Positions 26,060 through 37,301 of a stretch of DNA of 64,000 nt are shown one piece after another. The position numbers and the translations under genes were made by a program. The notes beneath the pieces were generated by a model. It saw only the letters and a list, made by a program, of their open reading frames with translations. It was not told the DNA's origin and searched no databases. The DNA comes from Pseudooceanicola batsensis HTCC2597 (GTDB lineage: Bacteria; Pseudomonadota; Alphaproteobacteria; Rhodobacterales; Rhodobacteraceae): contig NZ_CH724131.1 in NCBI RefSeq assembly GCF_000152725.1, forward strand, positions 848,729-912,728. The letters run 5' to 3'. Positions within the stretch are counted from its first letter, which is position 1. Each line of letters opens with the position of its first letter.

Positions 26060-26769
26060 CGCAACCGGGCGGCCGCCTCGATGGGCCCCGGGCCCGCCTG
26101 CTGGATCAGCACCACGACGGGCTTGTCGCCCGGCACCTCGATCTCGGCCTTGTAGGGCTCCTGCGCATCCCATTCCGCCAGCAGATCCCAGTCGGTGACG
26201 ATGTTGGAATATGAAAGCTTGTGCCCCGCATTCTCGCCGCGCTGGATCTCGACCTGCGCTTCGGGGACATACCGCACGATCTGGACGAGCAGCGGCCCCG
26301 CGATCCGGTCGACCGCCTCCGCGTCGATCCCGACCCGGTCCGGACCGCGCCGCTCGAGCGTCAGATGCACGCGCACCGGACGGTCGCGGTAGGAGTCGAT
26401 GAGGTCGGTCACGTCCATTGGGTGATTGCCCACCACATCCGCCTCGCCGCCGATGATCATCTGCGGCGTATAGACGGACCGTCGCCCCGCGGCCTTGGCA
26501 TAGGCTTTCTGACGTGCCGAGAATTCGGGCGATCCGAAGACGTCCTTCCAGCCGATATAGTCCCAGTAATCCACATGGAGACCGAGCGCGATGACATCCT
26601 CGCGCGGCGCGAGCACGGACAAGAACGCATCCGCCGGCGGGCAGGAGGAACAGCCCTGCGAGGTATAGAGCTCGACCACGACGGGCGTATCCTCCTGCGA
26701 CCGGGCCGGCCGGGGATCGGTCGCGAACCCCAACAAAATCAGCGCTGCTATTCCTATCCTGCCGATCAT
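26056..26769 (-). CDS. DUF1223 exported thioredoxin-like protein
   Basis: A 237-residue protein with an N-terminal hydrophobic signal (MIGRIGIAALILLGFATDP) and, after it, ELYTSQGCSSCPPADAFL with the CxxC pair C40/C43. The second half is a beta-rich domain. DUF1223 proteins have a thioredoxin-like fold. A periplasmic thiol role is plausible but not established. The ATG at 26769 has GAGG 6 bases upstream. An upstream in-frame ATG at 26799 would bury the signal peptide. It converges on the acyltransferase gene and is divergent from acnA. Confidence 0.85.
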   Translation of the reverse strand: MIGRIGIAALILLGFATDPRPARSQEDTPVVVELYTSQGCSSCPPADAFLSVLAPREDVIALGLHVDYWDYIGWKDVFGSPEFSARQKAYAKAAGRRSVYTPQMIIGGEADVVGNHPMDVTDLIDSYRDRPVRVHLTLERRGPDRVGIDAEAVDRIAGPLLVQIVRYVPEAQVEIQRGENAGHKLSYSNIVTDWDLLAEWDAQEPYKAEIEVPGDKPVVVLIQQAGPGPIEAAARLR

Positions 26770-26983
26770 CCGATCCTCATGTCCCCATTTGCTGTGCATC
26801 TTGGTAGTCAATGCGCGCTGAAACAACCAATCAAGGTTTCGAGAACTTCGGCGACCGGCGGCGCATTTCTTCCGAGAAAGTATACAATGGTACACATAAC
26901 CGCCCGCGCCCTCTTGATCCGTGGCCGGCAATGGGGCAGAAGCAGGCCAGCTACGACCCTCATTTCATTGGAAGGGAGCCACC

Positions 26984-29761
<2,778 letters not shown>

Positions 29762-29782
29762 TCGCACCCGAAACAGATGATG

Positions 29783-29810
29783 AAAGGGCCCCTCACGGGG
29801 CCCTTTTTTT
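29783..29810 (+). terminator. Intrinsic terminator of acnA
   Basis: AAAGGGCCCC/GGGGCCCTTT, a perfect 10-bp stem with TCAC loop, runs into seven Ts. It starts 22 bases after the stop. Confidence 0.95.
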
Positions 29811-29862
29811 CGTGCGTAGCCCTAGGGCCGGTACGCGGTCGTGCCCGGTCGCCCCGAGGGCA

Positions 29863-30048
29863 TCCCGACCGTCCTCCGCGATGTCATCCGTCATCCTCGG
29901 GCCTAGCCCCAGGGCTCCCCGGCCGATGCGGGCACCTTCGTCACGACATTCTCGGATCAGGTCCGGGGATGACGCCGCTCCACGTCTCCACCGTCTCCTC
30001 GTCCAGACGCAGGTCATCCTCGGGCTTGACCCGAGGATCTCCCGACCG
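29863..30048. repeat. Cluster of REP-like palindromes between acnA and ccmG
   Basis: GTCATCCTCGGGC starts at 29890 and again at 30013, the latter as a full palindrome ATCCTCGGG-CTTGA-CCCGAGGAT. A third, inverted and degenerate unit (reverse complement GTCATCCCCGG...) is at about 29950-29973. This matches the widespread alphaproteobacterial REP-type palindrome. The convergent acnA-ccmG spacer otherwise holds nothing. Confidence 0.75.
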
Positions 30049-30098
30049 TCCCTTGAACCGGCGACACGAAATCCGCGGAACCGTCCCGCAGACGCCGT

Positions 30099-30638
30099 CT
30101 ACTCCGCCCGCGCCTTCTCCAGCGCCGGCCGGATCCGGCTCTCGATGACACGCTGCGTCACCGGCCCGGCGAACCGCAGCACGATGTTCCCCCGACCGTC
30201 GATCACGTAGGTCTCGGGCACGCCGTAGAGCCCCCAGTTCAGCGCCATGCGCCCCTGGGCATCGGCGCCGACGCCCGCATAGGGATTGCCCAGCTCCCGC
30301 AGGAATCCGAGCGCCTTTTCGGGGTCGTCCTTGTAGTTGACCCCCAGCACGGTGATCCCCTCTTCGGCCAGCTGCGTCAGGCTGGGATGCTCGACCCGGC
30401 AGGGTGCGCACCACGAGGCCCAGAAGTTCACCAGCTTGACCTCTCCGTCGCGCAGCGATCCGTCGTCGAAGCCCGGCAGATCGCCGAGCGCCGTCATCTC
30501 CACCGCCGGCGCCTGCCGCCCCTCCAGCGCGGACGGAAGCTGATCCGGGTCTTCCCGTTGCAAGCCCACGTAGAATGCCGCGGCCAGCCCGGCGAAGATC
30601 ACCGGCGGCACTGTCATCAGCAGGGATATCCTAGCCAT
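30099..30638 (-). CDS. ccmG: Thiol:disulfide interchange protein CcmG/DsbE
   Basis: A 179-residue periplasmic thioredoxin with an N-terminal membrane anchor (about 5-25). The active site WCAPC gives C77 and C80, and GVPETYVID has the cis-proline. It reduces the apocytochrome c haem-binding cysteines (or CcmH) in the periplasm. The ATG at 30638 overlaps the end of ccmD by eight bases. It is last in the ccmABCDG series. Confidence 0.95.
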   Translation of the reverse strand: MARISLLMTVPPVIFAGLAAAFYVGLQREDPDQLPSALEGRQAPAVEMTALGDLPGFDDGSLRDGEVKLVNFWASWCAPCRVEHPSLTQLAEEGITVLGVNYKDDPEKALGFLRELGNPYAGVGADAQGRMALNWGLYGVPETYVIDGRGNIVLRFAGPVTQRVIESRIRPALEKARAE

Positions 30639-30786
30639 TCCTCACCCGTTCCTCGACCTCGCGCAAGGCGCGGGCGGTCCGGCGCGACCGCCAGACACTG
30701 ACCGCCACCAGCCCCGCCAGCAGCAGCAGCGACACGCCGTAGGAGCTCAGCACCGCGCCTGCGTATTTCCCAAGTTCCGGCATCAT
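30631..30786 (-). CDS. ccmD: Haem exporter protein CcmD
   Basis: A 51-residue protein, MMPELGKYAGAVLSSYGVSL at the start, with one membrane helix (about 10-32) followed by a basic segment RSRRTARALREVEER. This is the typical small CcmD that holds CcmE to CcmABC. The first ATG (30786) overlaps the ccmC TGA in ATGA fashion. A second ATG follows immediately. Confidence 0.92.
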   Translation of the reverse strand: MMPELGKYAGAVLSSYGVSLLLLAGLVAVSVWRSRRTARALREVEERVRNG

Positions 30787-31514
30787 GCCATCCTCTCCCG
30801 CGCCAGCAGCGCCCGGGTCCGCCGCGCCCGGATCTCCGTCACCGTCCGCAGCAGCACCAGCGCGACGAACAGCAGGACGAACCCCGCGATGCACAGCAGC
30901 AGCGGATGATAGAACACGTCCGCGACGTTCTTCTCCTTGTCCAGGCTCAGCGACGCGCCCTGGTGCAGTCCCTGGTTCCAGAAGTTGACCGCATAGCGGC
31001 TGAGCAGCGCGAAGACAGAGCCCACGATGCACAGGACCGAAGTCAGGTCGGCGGCCGTGTCGTCATTCTCGATGGCCGACCACAGCGCGATATAGCCGAG
31101 GTAGAACAGGAAGAGGATCAGGAACGAGGTCAGCCGCGGATCCCAGGCCCACCACGTGCCCCACATCGGCTGCCCCCAGATCGCCCCGGTCAACAGCGCG
31201 ATCACCGTCATCACCGCCCCGACCGGCGCCGCCGCCCGCGCCGCCAGCGCCGAGACATGGTGCCGCCGGATCAGCCAGATCAGCGAGGCCGCCAGCATCA
31301 TGAGCCATGTGTTGATCGCCATCAGCGCCGAGGGCACGTGCAGGTAGATGATCTTGACGGTCGATCCCTGCCGGTAATCGTCCGGCGTGAAGAAGAACCC
31401 CCAGATCAGCCCCGTGGCCAGCGCCACGACCGCCAGCACCGCGAGCACCGGCAGCAGCCGCTCGGCCGTGGCGGTGAACTTCTTCGGATTGGCATATTCC
31501 CAGATCGACGCCAT
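30783..31514 (-). CDS. ccmC: Haem exporter / chaperone-loading protein CcmC
   Basis: A 243-residue, six-helix membrane protein. The tryptophan-rich haem-handling motif WGTWWAWDPRLTS is in the periplasmic loop, and conserved histidines lie in the flanking loops. It loads haem on CcmE. I chose MASIWEYANPKKF at 31514 because this is the usual start in relatives and GGGAAG precedes it. An in-frame ATG at 31553 would add 13 residues and cannot be excluded. Confidence 0.94.
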   Translation of the reverse strand: MASIWEYANPKKFTATAERLLPVLAVLAVVALATGLIWGFFFTPDDYRQGSTVKIIYLHVPSALMAINTWLMMLAASLIWLIRRHHVSALAARAAAPVGAVMTVIALLTGAIWGQPMWGTWWAWDPRLTSFLILFLFYLGYIALWSAIENDDTAADLTSVLCIVGSVFALLSRYAVNFWNQGLHQGASLSLDKEKNVADVFYHPLLLCIAGFVLLFVALVLLRTVTEIRARRTRALLARERMA

Positions 31515-31554
31515 GCGCTTCCCTACCCCGACCCCGGCCGGGGCGCCATTCACA

Positions 31555-32211
31555 TTACCGCAGGTTCATCCTTAGAACAGCCGCGCTGGCGAAGGGCAAC
31601 AGCGCGATGGTGACGCAGGTCACGGCCGCCAGCAGCACCAGCGGCGTCTCGACCGCGAGATCCCCGGCCCCGGCCCGCGCCACCTCGGCCCCGAAGATCA
31701 GGGTCGGCACATAAAGCGGCAGGACCAGCAGCGACAGCAGCAGGCCGCCCCGCTTGATCCCGACGGTCAGGGCCGCGCCGAAGGTGCCGATGACCGACAG
31801 CGCCGGCGTGCCCACGAGAAGCGAGACGACAAGCCACGGATAGCCCGCTGCCGGCAGCGACAGCAGCACCCCCAGCACCGGGGCGGCGACGACCAGCGGC
31901 AGACCCGTGGTCACCCAGTGCGCCAAAGCCTTGGCCGCGCAGACCCCCTCGAGCGGCAGCGGCGAGGTCGCGATCAGATCCAGCGTCCCGTCCTCGAAAT
32001 CCAGCGCGAAGATGCGGTCGAGCGACAGCAGGCAGGCCAGCAGGGCCCCGATCCAGAGCACGCCCGGCGCGATCCGCGACAGAAGCGCCGTTTCGGGCCC
32101 CAGGGCAAAGGGCACCAGCACGACGACGATCAGGAAGAAGGCGAGGCCCAGGCCGAAGCCGCCCCCGGCCCGCACGGCCAGCCGGACATCGCGGATGAAG
32201 AGCGCGATCAC
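31555..32211 (-). CDS. ccmB: Haem exporter permease CcmB
   Basis: A 218-residue membrane protein with six helices, starting [18 protein letters not shown] and containing [19 protein letters not shown], a CcmB hallmark, and [20 protein letters not shown]. It forms the CcmAB transporter that releases holo-CcmE using ATP. The start is GTG at 32211, overlapping the ccmA TGA by four bases. Confidence 0.94.
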   Translation of the reverse strand: MIALFIRDVRLAVRAGGGFGLGLAFFLIVVVLVPFALGPETALLSRIAPGVLWIGALLACLLSLDRIFALDFEDGTLDLIATSPLPLEGVCAAKALAHWVTTGLPLVVAAPVLGVLLSLPAAGYPWLVVSLLVGTPALSVIGTFGAALTVGIKRGGLLLSLLVLPLYVPTLIFGAEVARAGAGDLAVETPLVLLAAVTCVTIALLPFASAAVLRMNLR

Positions 32212-32825
32212 AGAAAGACCTCGTCGTAATCGCGCGAAACGGTGGCCCGCGCGCGGAATGGCGTCAGGTCCACCACCCGGACATCGAATCCCATGTCGAT
32301 ATGACTGGCGAACACGGCCGTGCCGCCCGAGGCCAGATGCGCCCGGACGGCCGCTCCGAAGAGATCGACGGACTGCTTGTCGAGCGAGACGGTCGGTTCG
32401 TCCAGCACCCAGATCGGCCGGCCGGTCACCGCCAGCCGGGCCAGCCCCAGCCGCCGCTTCTGACCTGCCGAAAGCCCGCCCGCCCGCCGCGCGGCCAGCT
32501 CTCCCAAGCCGAACCGAGCCACGGCGTCGGCGATATCCGCCTGCCCGTGCACCCGCGCCCAGAACCTCAGGTTCTCATTCACGCTCAGCACCGCCTTGAT
32601 CCCGTCGGCATGCCCGGCATAGGCGATGGCCTCGGCATCCGGAAGGATGATCCGGCCCGAATAGGGGGGCTGCAGTCCGGCCAGGGTCCGCAGCAGGGTC
32701 GTCTTGCCCACACCGTTCGGACCGGTCAGCACGACCGCCTCGCCCGGTGCCGCGGCGAAGTTCACGCCTTCCAGCACGGGAACGCCTCCGCGGGCCACGC
32801 CCAGATCGACGACCTTCAGAACCAT
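32208..32825 (-). CDS. ccmA: Haem exporter ATP-binding protein CcmA
   Basis: A 205-residue ABC ATPase. Walker [10 protein letters not shown] (35-43), signature [14 protein letters not shown] (about 139-152) and Walker [13 protein letters not shown] (about 158-169) are complete. It is first of ccmABCDG, overlapping ccmB. The ccmE, ccmF and ccmH genes are not in the window. A 230-base repeat-filled spacer separates it from the Mth938-like gene. Confidence 0.95.
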   Translation of the reverse strand: MVLKVVDLGVARGGVPVLEGVNFAAAPGEAVVLTGPNGVGKTTLLRTLAGLQPPYSGRIILPDAEAIAYAGHADGIKAVLSVNENLRFWARVHGQADIADAVARFGLGELAARRAGGLSAGQKRRLGLARLAVTGRPIWVLDEPTVSLDKQSVDLFGAAVRAHLASGGTAVFASHIDMGFDVRVVDLTPFRARATVSRDYDEVFL

Positions 32826-32875
32826 CCCATCGCCCTAGCTCATTTCCCGACCTCCGGAAAGCGCGATGTCATGCG

Positions 32876-32939
32876 CTTCTTTGGTCCCGGAAATATCCTG
32901 GGGGAGGCGCCCGGCACGGGCGGCGGGGGCGAAGCCCCC
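32876..32939 (+). repeat. Structured repeat, copy C
   Basis: Core CTTCTTTGGTCCCGG then AAATATCCTGGGGG, spacer, hairpin 1 GCCCG-GCA-CGGGC (32909-32921), hairpin 2 GGGGGC-GAA-GCCCCC (32925-32939). It faces copy D in the ccmA/Mth938-like spacer. Confidence 0.8.
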
Positions 32940-32970
32940 TCGCCGGATATCGGATGCGGACCGGTCCGGA

Positions 32971-33039
32971 AGGGGGCCAGCCCCCTCTTGGCCCGTGCCG
33001 GGCCAATTCACCCCCGGGATACTTGCCGGACCAAAGAAG
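32971..33039 (-). repeat. Structured repeat, copy D
   Basis: Minus-strand core CTTCTTTGGTCCGGCAAG then TATCCCGGGGG, spacer TGAA, hairpin 1 TTGGCCC/GGGCCAA with a GGCAC loop (33006-32988), hairpin 2 AGGGGGC/GCCCCCT (32986-32971). Its hairpin 1 region pairs perfectly over 13 bases with that of copy C (32909-32921 with 32991-33003), so 32876-33039 is also one long inverted repeat. Confidence 0.8.
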
Positions 33040-33055
33040 CAGGGGGCGGGTGGCC

Positions 33056-33409
33056 TCAGACCGGCAGCAGCGCGGCGGCTACGCGCCGGCCTTCGCTGAG
33101 CAGCACGTTGTAGGTCCGGCAGGCGGCGGGACTGGCCATCGGCTCCACCCCGATCCCGGCCGCGTCGAGCGCCTGGCGGAAGGCGGGCGGCACGGGGCCC
33201 ATCTCGGCCCCCGTCCCCACGAAGAGCACGTCGATCTGGCCGGCCAGCGCCCCGGCCGCCTCCGGGTCGCCGAACCCGCCCCAGGGCACAACGCGGTCGG
33301 CCGTGACGATCAGCGGCGCCTCGTGCACCTCTCCCCCGATGCGGAAAAACCCGGGCCCGTAGCCGTCGATCGGTCGTGCCTGGCCATAGTCGATCTCGTT
33401 CAGTTGCAT
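33056..33409 (-). CDS. Mth938-like domain protein
   Basis: A 117-residue protein starting MQLNEIDYGQARPIDGYGPG and containing FFRIGGEVHE and VLFVGTGAEMGPVPP, features of the Mth938/NDUFAF3-like (DUF498) fold. In mitochondria the relative NDUFAF3 helps complex I assembly. The bacterial role is not established, although linkage to secDF is common in alphaproteobacteria and is seen here. The gap to the TauE-like gene is 11 bases. Confidence 0.88.
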   Translation of the reverse strand: MQLNEIDYGQARPIDGYGPGFFRIGGEVHEAPLIVTADRVVPWGGFGDPEAAGALAGQIDVLFVGTGAEMGPVPPAFRQALDAAGIGVEPMASPAACRTYNVLLSEGRRVAAALLPV

Positions 33410-33420
33410 CCCCGGTCCCT

Positions 33421-34173
33421 TCAGTCGAACAGCGGCAGGCCCATGATCACGGCCGCCGCGATCAGAAGATAGGCCGTGCCCCGATAGAGCCTTTCAGAGT
33501 CGGGCCGGAAGAGCAAATGGCCGAGCCAGGTACCCAGCCCGTAGGGCACCAGCATGATCAGTCCGAGCGGGATCACCGCCCAGGTGACGAGCCCCTGCGC
33601 CGCCATCAGCGGCAGCAGCAGGACGCTGGTCACCGTGAGGAACACCAGGGTCGTCGCCCGGCTGCGGGCCGCGCTCTCCCGGCCGGCCAGCTGGAAGACC
33701 ACCACCACCGGCCCCAGCAGGCCCGTGGCCCCGCCCACGAAGCCCGACCCCAGCCCCACCAGTCCCCGCGTGCCCAGGGTCGGCACGGCCCTGTACCGCC
33801 ACCCCGAGACGAGCGCCAGAAGGGTCAGCGCGACCACCCCCGTCACGGCCCACCTCAGCACGGTGACGTCCATCACCCGCAGCACCCATATCCCGAGCGA
33901 TGCCGTCAGCCCGGCCAGCGCGATCTGAAGCACCGTCGCGGGCCGGTCGACCTCGCGCCAGGCGCGCGGCACCACCGTGACGAGCGAGGAGACGGCCGAG
34001 ATGTTGAACGCCGCGATCGCCACCTCCAGCGGCACCACCCGCGCCGCCACCGGCACGAAGATCAGCGCGGCGCCGAAGCCGGCAAAGCCGTACACCACGC
34101 CGGAGACGGTCACCGTCGCCAGCAGGACAACCAGCCCGAAAGCGCTCACGCCTTCGGGCAGCCAGTCAGGCAT
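33421..34173 (-). CDS. TauE/SafE-family membrane permease
   Basis: A 250-residue protein with eight hydrophobic segments in two repeats. GFAGFGAALIFVPVAARVVP near the N-terminus is the first TauE/SafE repeat motif, and GFVGGATGLLGPVVVVF is the second. The family exports sulfite, sulfoacetate or other organic anions. The substrate here is unknown. It overlaps the end of secF by eight bases, so it is read with the sec genes. Confidence 0.87.
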   Translation of the reverse strand: MPDWLPEGVSAFGLVVLLATVTVSGVVYGFAGFGAALIFVPVAARVVPLEVAIAAFNISAVSSLVTVVPRAWREVDRPATVLQIALAGLTASLGIWVLRVMDVTVLRWAVTGVVALTLLALVSGWRYRAVPTLGTRGLVGLGSGFVGGATGLLGPVVVVFQLAGRESAARSRATTLVFLTVTSVLLLPLMAAQGLVTWAVIPLGLIMLVPYGLGTWLGHLLFRPDSERLYRGTAYLLIAAAVIMGLPLFD

Positions 34174-35134
34174 CGATATTGGCGAACTGGTTGCCCGTCG
34201 TGTCCGTGGGCTTGGACCAGTCGCGCTTGACCCCGAGCCGCAGCAGGATGGCCGAGGCGATGAAGACCGAGGAATAGGTGCCGACGATGATGCCCCAGGT
34301 CATCGCGAAGACGAAGCCGCGGATCACGTCGCCGCCCAGCACGATCAGCGCGATCAGCGCGATCAGGGTGGTGCCCGAGGTCATCACCGTCCGGCTGAGC
34401 GTTTCGTTGATCGAGACGTTCAGCAGGTCCTTCAGCGGCATCTGCTTGAATTTCCGAAGGTTCTCGCGCACCCGGTCGAAGACCACCACCGTGTCGTTCA
34501 GCGAATAGCCGACGATGGTCAGCAGCGCCGCGATGATGGCGAGGTCGAACCGGATCTGGAAGACCGAGAACACGCCGATGGTCAGCACGATGTCATGCAC
34601 CAGCGCCGCGACGGCGCCGACGGCGAACTGCCATTCGAAGCGCAGCCAGATGTAGAAGAGCACTGCCATGATGGCGAGGACCACGGCGATGACGGCGGTC
34701 TGGATCAGCTCGCCCGAGACCTTGGGCCCCACGGATTCGACCGACACGAAGCGAATGTCCGGCACGACCCCCTGCAGCGCCGCCTCGACATCCGCCACCA
34801 CCTGCGCCGAGACCGATTCCTCGCCCTCCTGCGCCTGGATGCGGACCATCGCGACGTTCTGATCCGCGCCGAAGGTCGGATCGAAGACCTCGGTGATCGT
34901 GATGTCGCCCAGTCCCAGGTCGCCGATGGCGTCGCGATAGGCGCCGATATCCACCGGCTGCGCGCTTTCGGTGCGGATCGTCGTCCCGCCGCGGAAATCG
35001 ATGCCGAAGTTCAGCCCCATCACCAGCGTCGCCCCGACCGAGGCGACGATCAGCAGCGCCGACAGCAGCACGAACAGACGGCTGCGCCGGAAGAAATCGA
35101 TCTTGGTCTCGTCGGGAACCAGTTTCAGGCGCAT
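34166..35134 (-). CDS. secF: Protein translocase subunit SecF
   Basis: A 322-residue RND-type membrane protein. The periplasmic entry motif NFGIDFRGGTTI (about 45-56) and the six-helix core with GYSLNDTVVVFDRVREN are typical. With SecD and YajC it uses proton motive force to help pull exported proteins through SecYEG. It starts one base after the secD stop. Confidence 0.96.
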   Translation of the reverse strand: MRLKLVPDETKIDFFRRSRLFVLLSALLIVASVGATLVMGLNFGIDFRGGTTIRTESAQPVDIGAYRDAIGDLGLGDITITEVFDPTFGADQNVAMVRIQAQEGEESVSAQVVADVEAALQGVVPDIRFVSVESVGPKVSGELIQTAVIAVVLAIMAVLFYIWLRFEWQFAVGAVAALVHDIVLTIGVFSVFQIRFDLAIIAALLTIVGYSLNDTVVVFDRVRENLRKFKQMPLKDLLNVSINETLSRTVMTSGTTLIALIALIVLGGDVIRGFVFAMTWGIIVGTYSSVFIASAILLRLGVKRDWSKPTDTTGNQFANIDA

Positions 35135-35135
35135 C

Positions 35136-36767
35136 TCAAAGCTCCAGCGTTTTCGGGCGGCGGCGGTCGAACCAGATCACCACCAGCAGGCGCGTGACGA
35201 AGAAGGCCGTGAAGACCGAGGTCAGGATCCCCAGCCCCAGCGTGATGGCAAAGCCCCGCACCGGCCCCGACCCCATGACATACAGGATGAGCGCGGTAAT
35301 GAAGGTGGTGATATTGGCGTCCAGGATCGCCGACAGCGCCTTTTCATAGCCCAGCTCGATCGCCCGCGCGGGGCCGCGCCGGTCCTTCTGTTCCTCGCGG
35401 ATACGTTCGAAGACCAGCACGTTGGCATCCACCGCCATGCCGATGGTCAGGACGATCCCCGCGATGCCCGGCAGGGTCAGCGTGCCGCCGATCAGGCTCA
35501 GCAGGCCGAAGACCAGCGCGATGTTCACCAGCAGGGCGATGTTCGCGAAGACGCCGAACAGCCCGTAGGACGCGACCATGAAGAACAGGACCGCCGCCAG
35601 CGCCACCACCGAGGCGATGCGCCCGGCTTCGATGGAATCCGCGCCGAGTTCGGGGCCGATGGTCCGTTCCTCGAGGAAATCCAGCCCCGCCGGCAGCGCG
35701 CCCGCCCTGAGCAGGACGGCCAGGTTGGTCGATTCCTCCACCGTGAAATTCCCGGTGATGATCCCCGACCCGCCCGCGATATGGCTCTGGATCACCGGGG
35801 CGCTGATCACCTCGTTGTCGAGCACGATGGCAAAGGGATTGCCGATGTTGTTGGCGGTGTAGTCGCCGAATTTCCGGGCGCCCGAGGGATTGAAGCGGAA
35901 GTTCACCGCCGGCATCCCGTTCTGATCGAACGAGGGCTGGGCATCCACCAGTTCCTCGCCGCTCACCACCGGCGTGTCCTCGAGCACGTAGAAGGTGCCC
36001 TCCTCGTCCATCGCGGGCAGCAGCTCGTTCCCCGGCCCCGCCACGGTCTGGTCGTCGGTCGTCCGCCGGACCACCGGCTGGAAGGTCAGCTGCGCCGTGG
36101 TGCCGATGATCTCCTTGAGCTCGGCCGCCGATCCGACGCCGGGCACCTGGATCAGGATGCGGTCGGTTCCCTGACGCTGGATCGTCGGCTCGCGCGTGCC
36201 GACCTCGTCGATCCGCCTCCGGATGATCTCGAGGGACTGGCGCACCGTGCGGTCGTCCGTCGCAAGCCGCTCGGCCTCCGACAGGCGCACGATCAGCACG
36301 TCGCCCTCCGAGGTGACCTCTATGTCGGATTGCCCGGCGCCGGTCAGGCTGACCACGGGGCGGGCGATCTCCTCGACGATGCGCTCCGCCTCGCCGATGG
36401 CCTCGGGGTTCGAGATGCGGACCCGCAGCTCGTCGGCCGGGCCCTGCTGCAGCCGGATCGTGCCGACGGTGTCCCGCGCCGCGCGCAGCCGGTTCCGCAC
36501 CTCGGGCCAGAGGCCCTTCATCCGCGTCTCGTAGACATCCCCGACCCGGACCTCGGCCAGCAGGTGTGCCCCGCCGCGCAGGTCGAGGCCGAGATTGACC
36601 AGACCCGACGGCAGCCAGTCGACCCAGCCCTCGGCCGGTGCGCCGACCGCCACCGCGTCGTTATAGCTCTCGACCCTGTTGTAGAAGGCATTGGGCAGCG
36701 CAAGCAGAAGGCCAAGCGCCACCGTGCCCCAGATCAGGATACGTTTCCACAGCTCGATCTGCAGCAT
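35136..36767 (-). CDS. secD: Protein translocase subunit SecD
   Basis: A 543-residue protein with an N-terminal helix, a large periplasmic domain (about 35-360; includes NLGLDLRGGAHLLAEV) and six C-terminal helices with TLPGIAGIVLTIGMAVDANV and FERIREEQ. The partner is SecF, next on the same strand. Shorter than E. coli SecD (615 residues) because the periplasmic head is smaller, as in other alphaproteobacteria. Confidence 0.96.
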   Translation of the reverse strand: MLQIELWKRILIWGTVALGLLLALPNAFYNRVESYNDAVAVGAPAEGWVDWLPSGLVNLGLDLRGGAHLLAEVRVGDVYETRMKGLWPEVRNRLRAARDTVGTIRLQQGPADELRVRISNPEAIGEAERIVEEIARPVVSLTGAGQSDIEVTSEGDVLIVRLSEAERLATDDRTVRQSLEIIRRRIDEVGTREPTIQRQGTDRILIQVPGVGSAAELKEIIGTTAQLTFQPVVRRTTDDQTVAGPGNELLPAMDEEGTFYVLEDTPVVSGEELVDAQPSFDQNGMPAVNFRFNPSGARKFGDYTANNIGNPFAIVLDNEVISAPVIQSHIAGGSGIITGNFTVEESTNLAVLLRAGALPAGLDFLEERTIGPELGADSIEAGRIASVVALAAVLFFMVASYGLFGVFANIALLVNIALVFGLLSLIGGTLTLPGIAGIVLTIGMAVDANVLVFERIREEQKDRRGPARAIELGYEKALSAILDANITTFITALILYVMGSGPVRGFAITLGLGILTSVFTAFFVTRLLVVIWFDRRRPKTLEL

Positions 36768-36791
36768 GATGCGGCCCCTTCACCGTGCGGT

Positions 36792-37082
36792 TCAGCTGGC
36801 CTCGGCCGGTTCCGTCTTGGACTTCACGTCCGCCAGGGTCGCCTTGATCACGCGCACCTTGACGCCCTCGGCGATCTCCACCTCGATCTCGCCGTCGTCG
36901 CGCACCTTGACCACCTTGCCGATGATGCCGCCCTGGGTCACCACCAGGTCGCCCCGGCGCACGGCCTCGACCATCTTCTGGTGATCCTTCAGCTTCTTCT
37001 GCTGCGGCCGGATCAACAGGAAATACATGATCGCGAAGATCAGGATGAGCGGGAGAAACTGGGCGATCGCGCCACCTTCCAT
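36792..37082 (-). CDS. yajC: Preprotein translocase subunit YajC
   Basis: A 96-residue protein with one membrane helix (about 9-29: FLPLILIFAIMYFLLIRPQ) and the cytoplasmic KVRDDGEIEVEIAEGVKVRVI domain. The ATG at 37082 has AAGGAA upstream; the open frame further upstream contains no site. It is first of the yajC-secD-secF-TauE-Mth938 series. Confidence 0.95.
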   Translation of the reverse strand: MEGGAIAQFLPLILIFAIMYFLLIRPQQKKLKDHQKMVEAVRRGDLVVTQGGIIGKVVKVRDDGEIEVEIAEGVKVRVIKATLADVKSKTEPAEAS

Positions 37083-37204
37083 GGGGAATTTCCTTCTTGT
37101 CTGGCGGGCGTCCCGCGGATTTTGGCGGAACCTATGGTCGGCACGTGGGGAATGCAAGTGCGCGCGCCGCGTCACACGGGCACGGCCCCCTGTCCCGGCC
37201 CCGG

Positions 37205-37300
37205 CTTCTTTGGTCCCGCAAATATCCCCGCCGGAGGCCCATGCGGTTTTCCGGCCCCGGAAAATCGCGGACATGGCGTGCGCCGCAGGCGCGCAACCGG
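37205..37300 (+). repeat. Structured repeat, copy E (second subtype)
   Basis: Core CTTCTTTGGTCCCGC then AAATATCCCCGCCGGAGG, a near-perfect palindrome TTTTCCGG-CC-CCGGAAAA (37247-37264), and a terminal TGCGCC-GCA-GGCGCG hairpin that ends next to the agmatinase stop. Copy G has the same layout. It fills the yajC/agmatinase spacer. Confidence 0.78.
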
Positions 37301-37301
37301 A

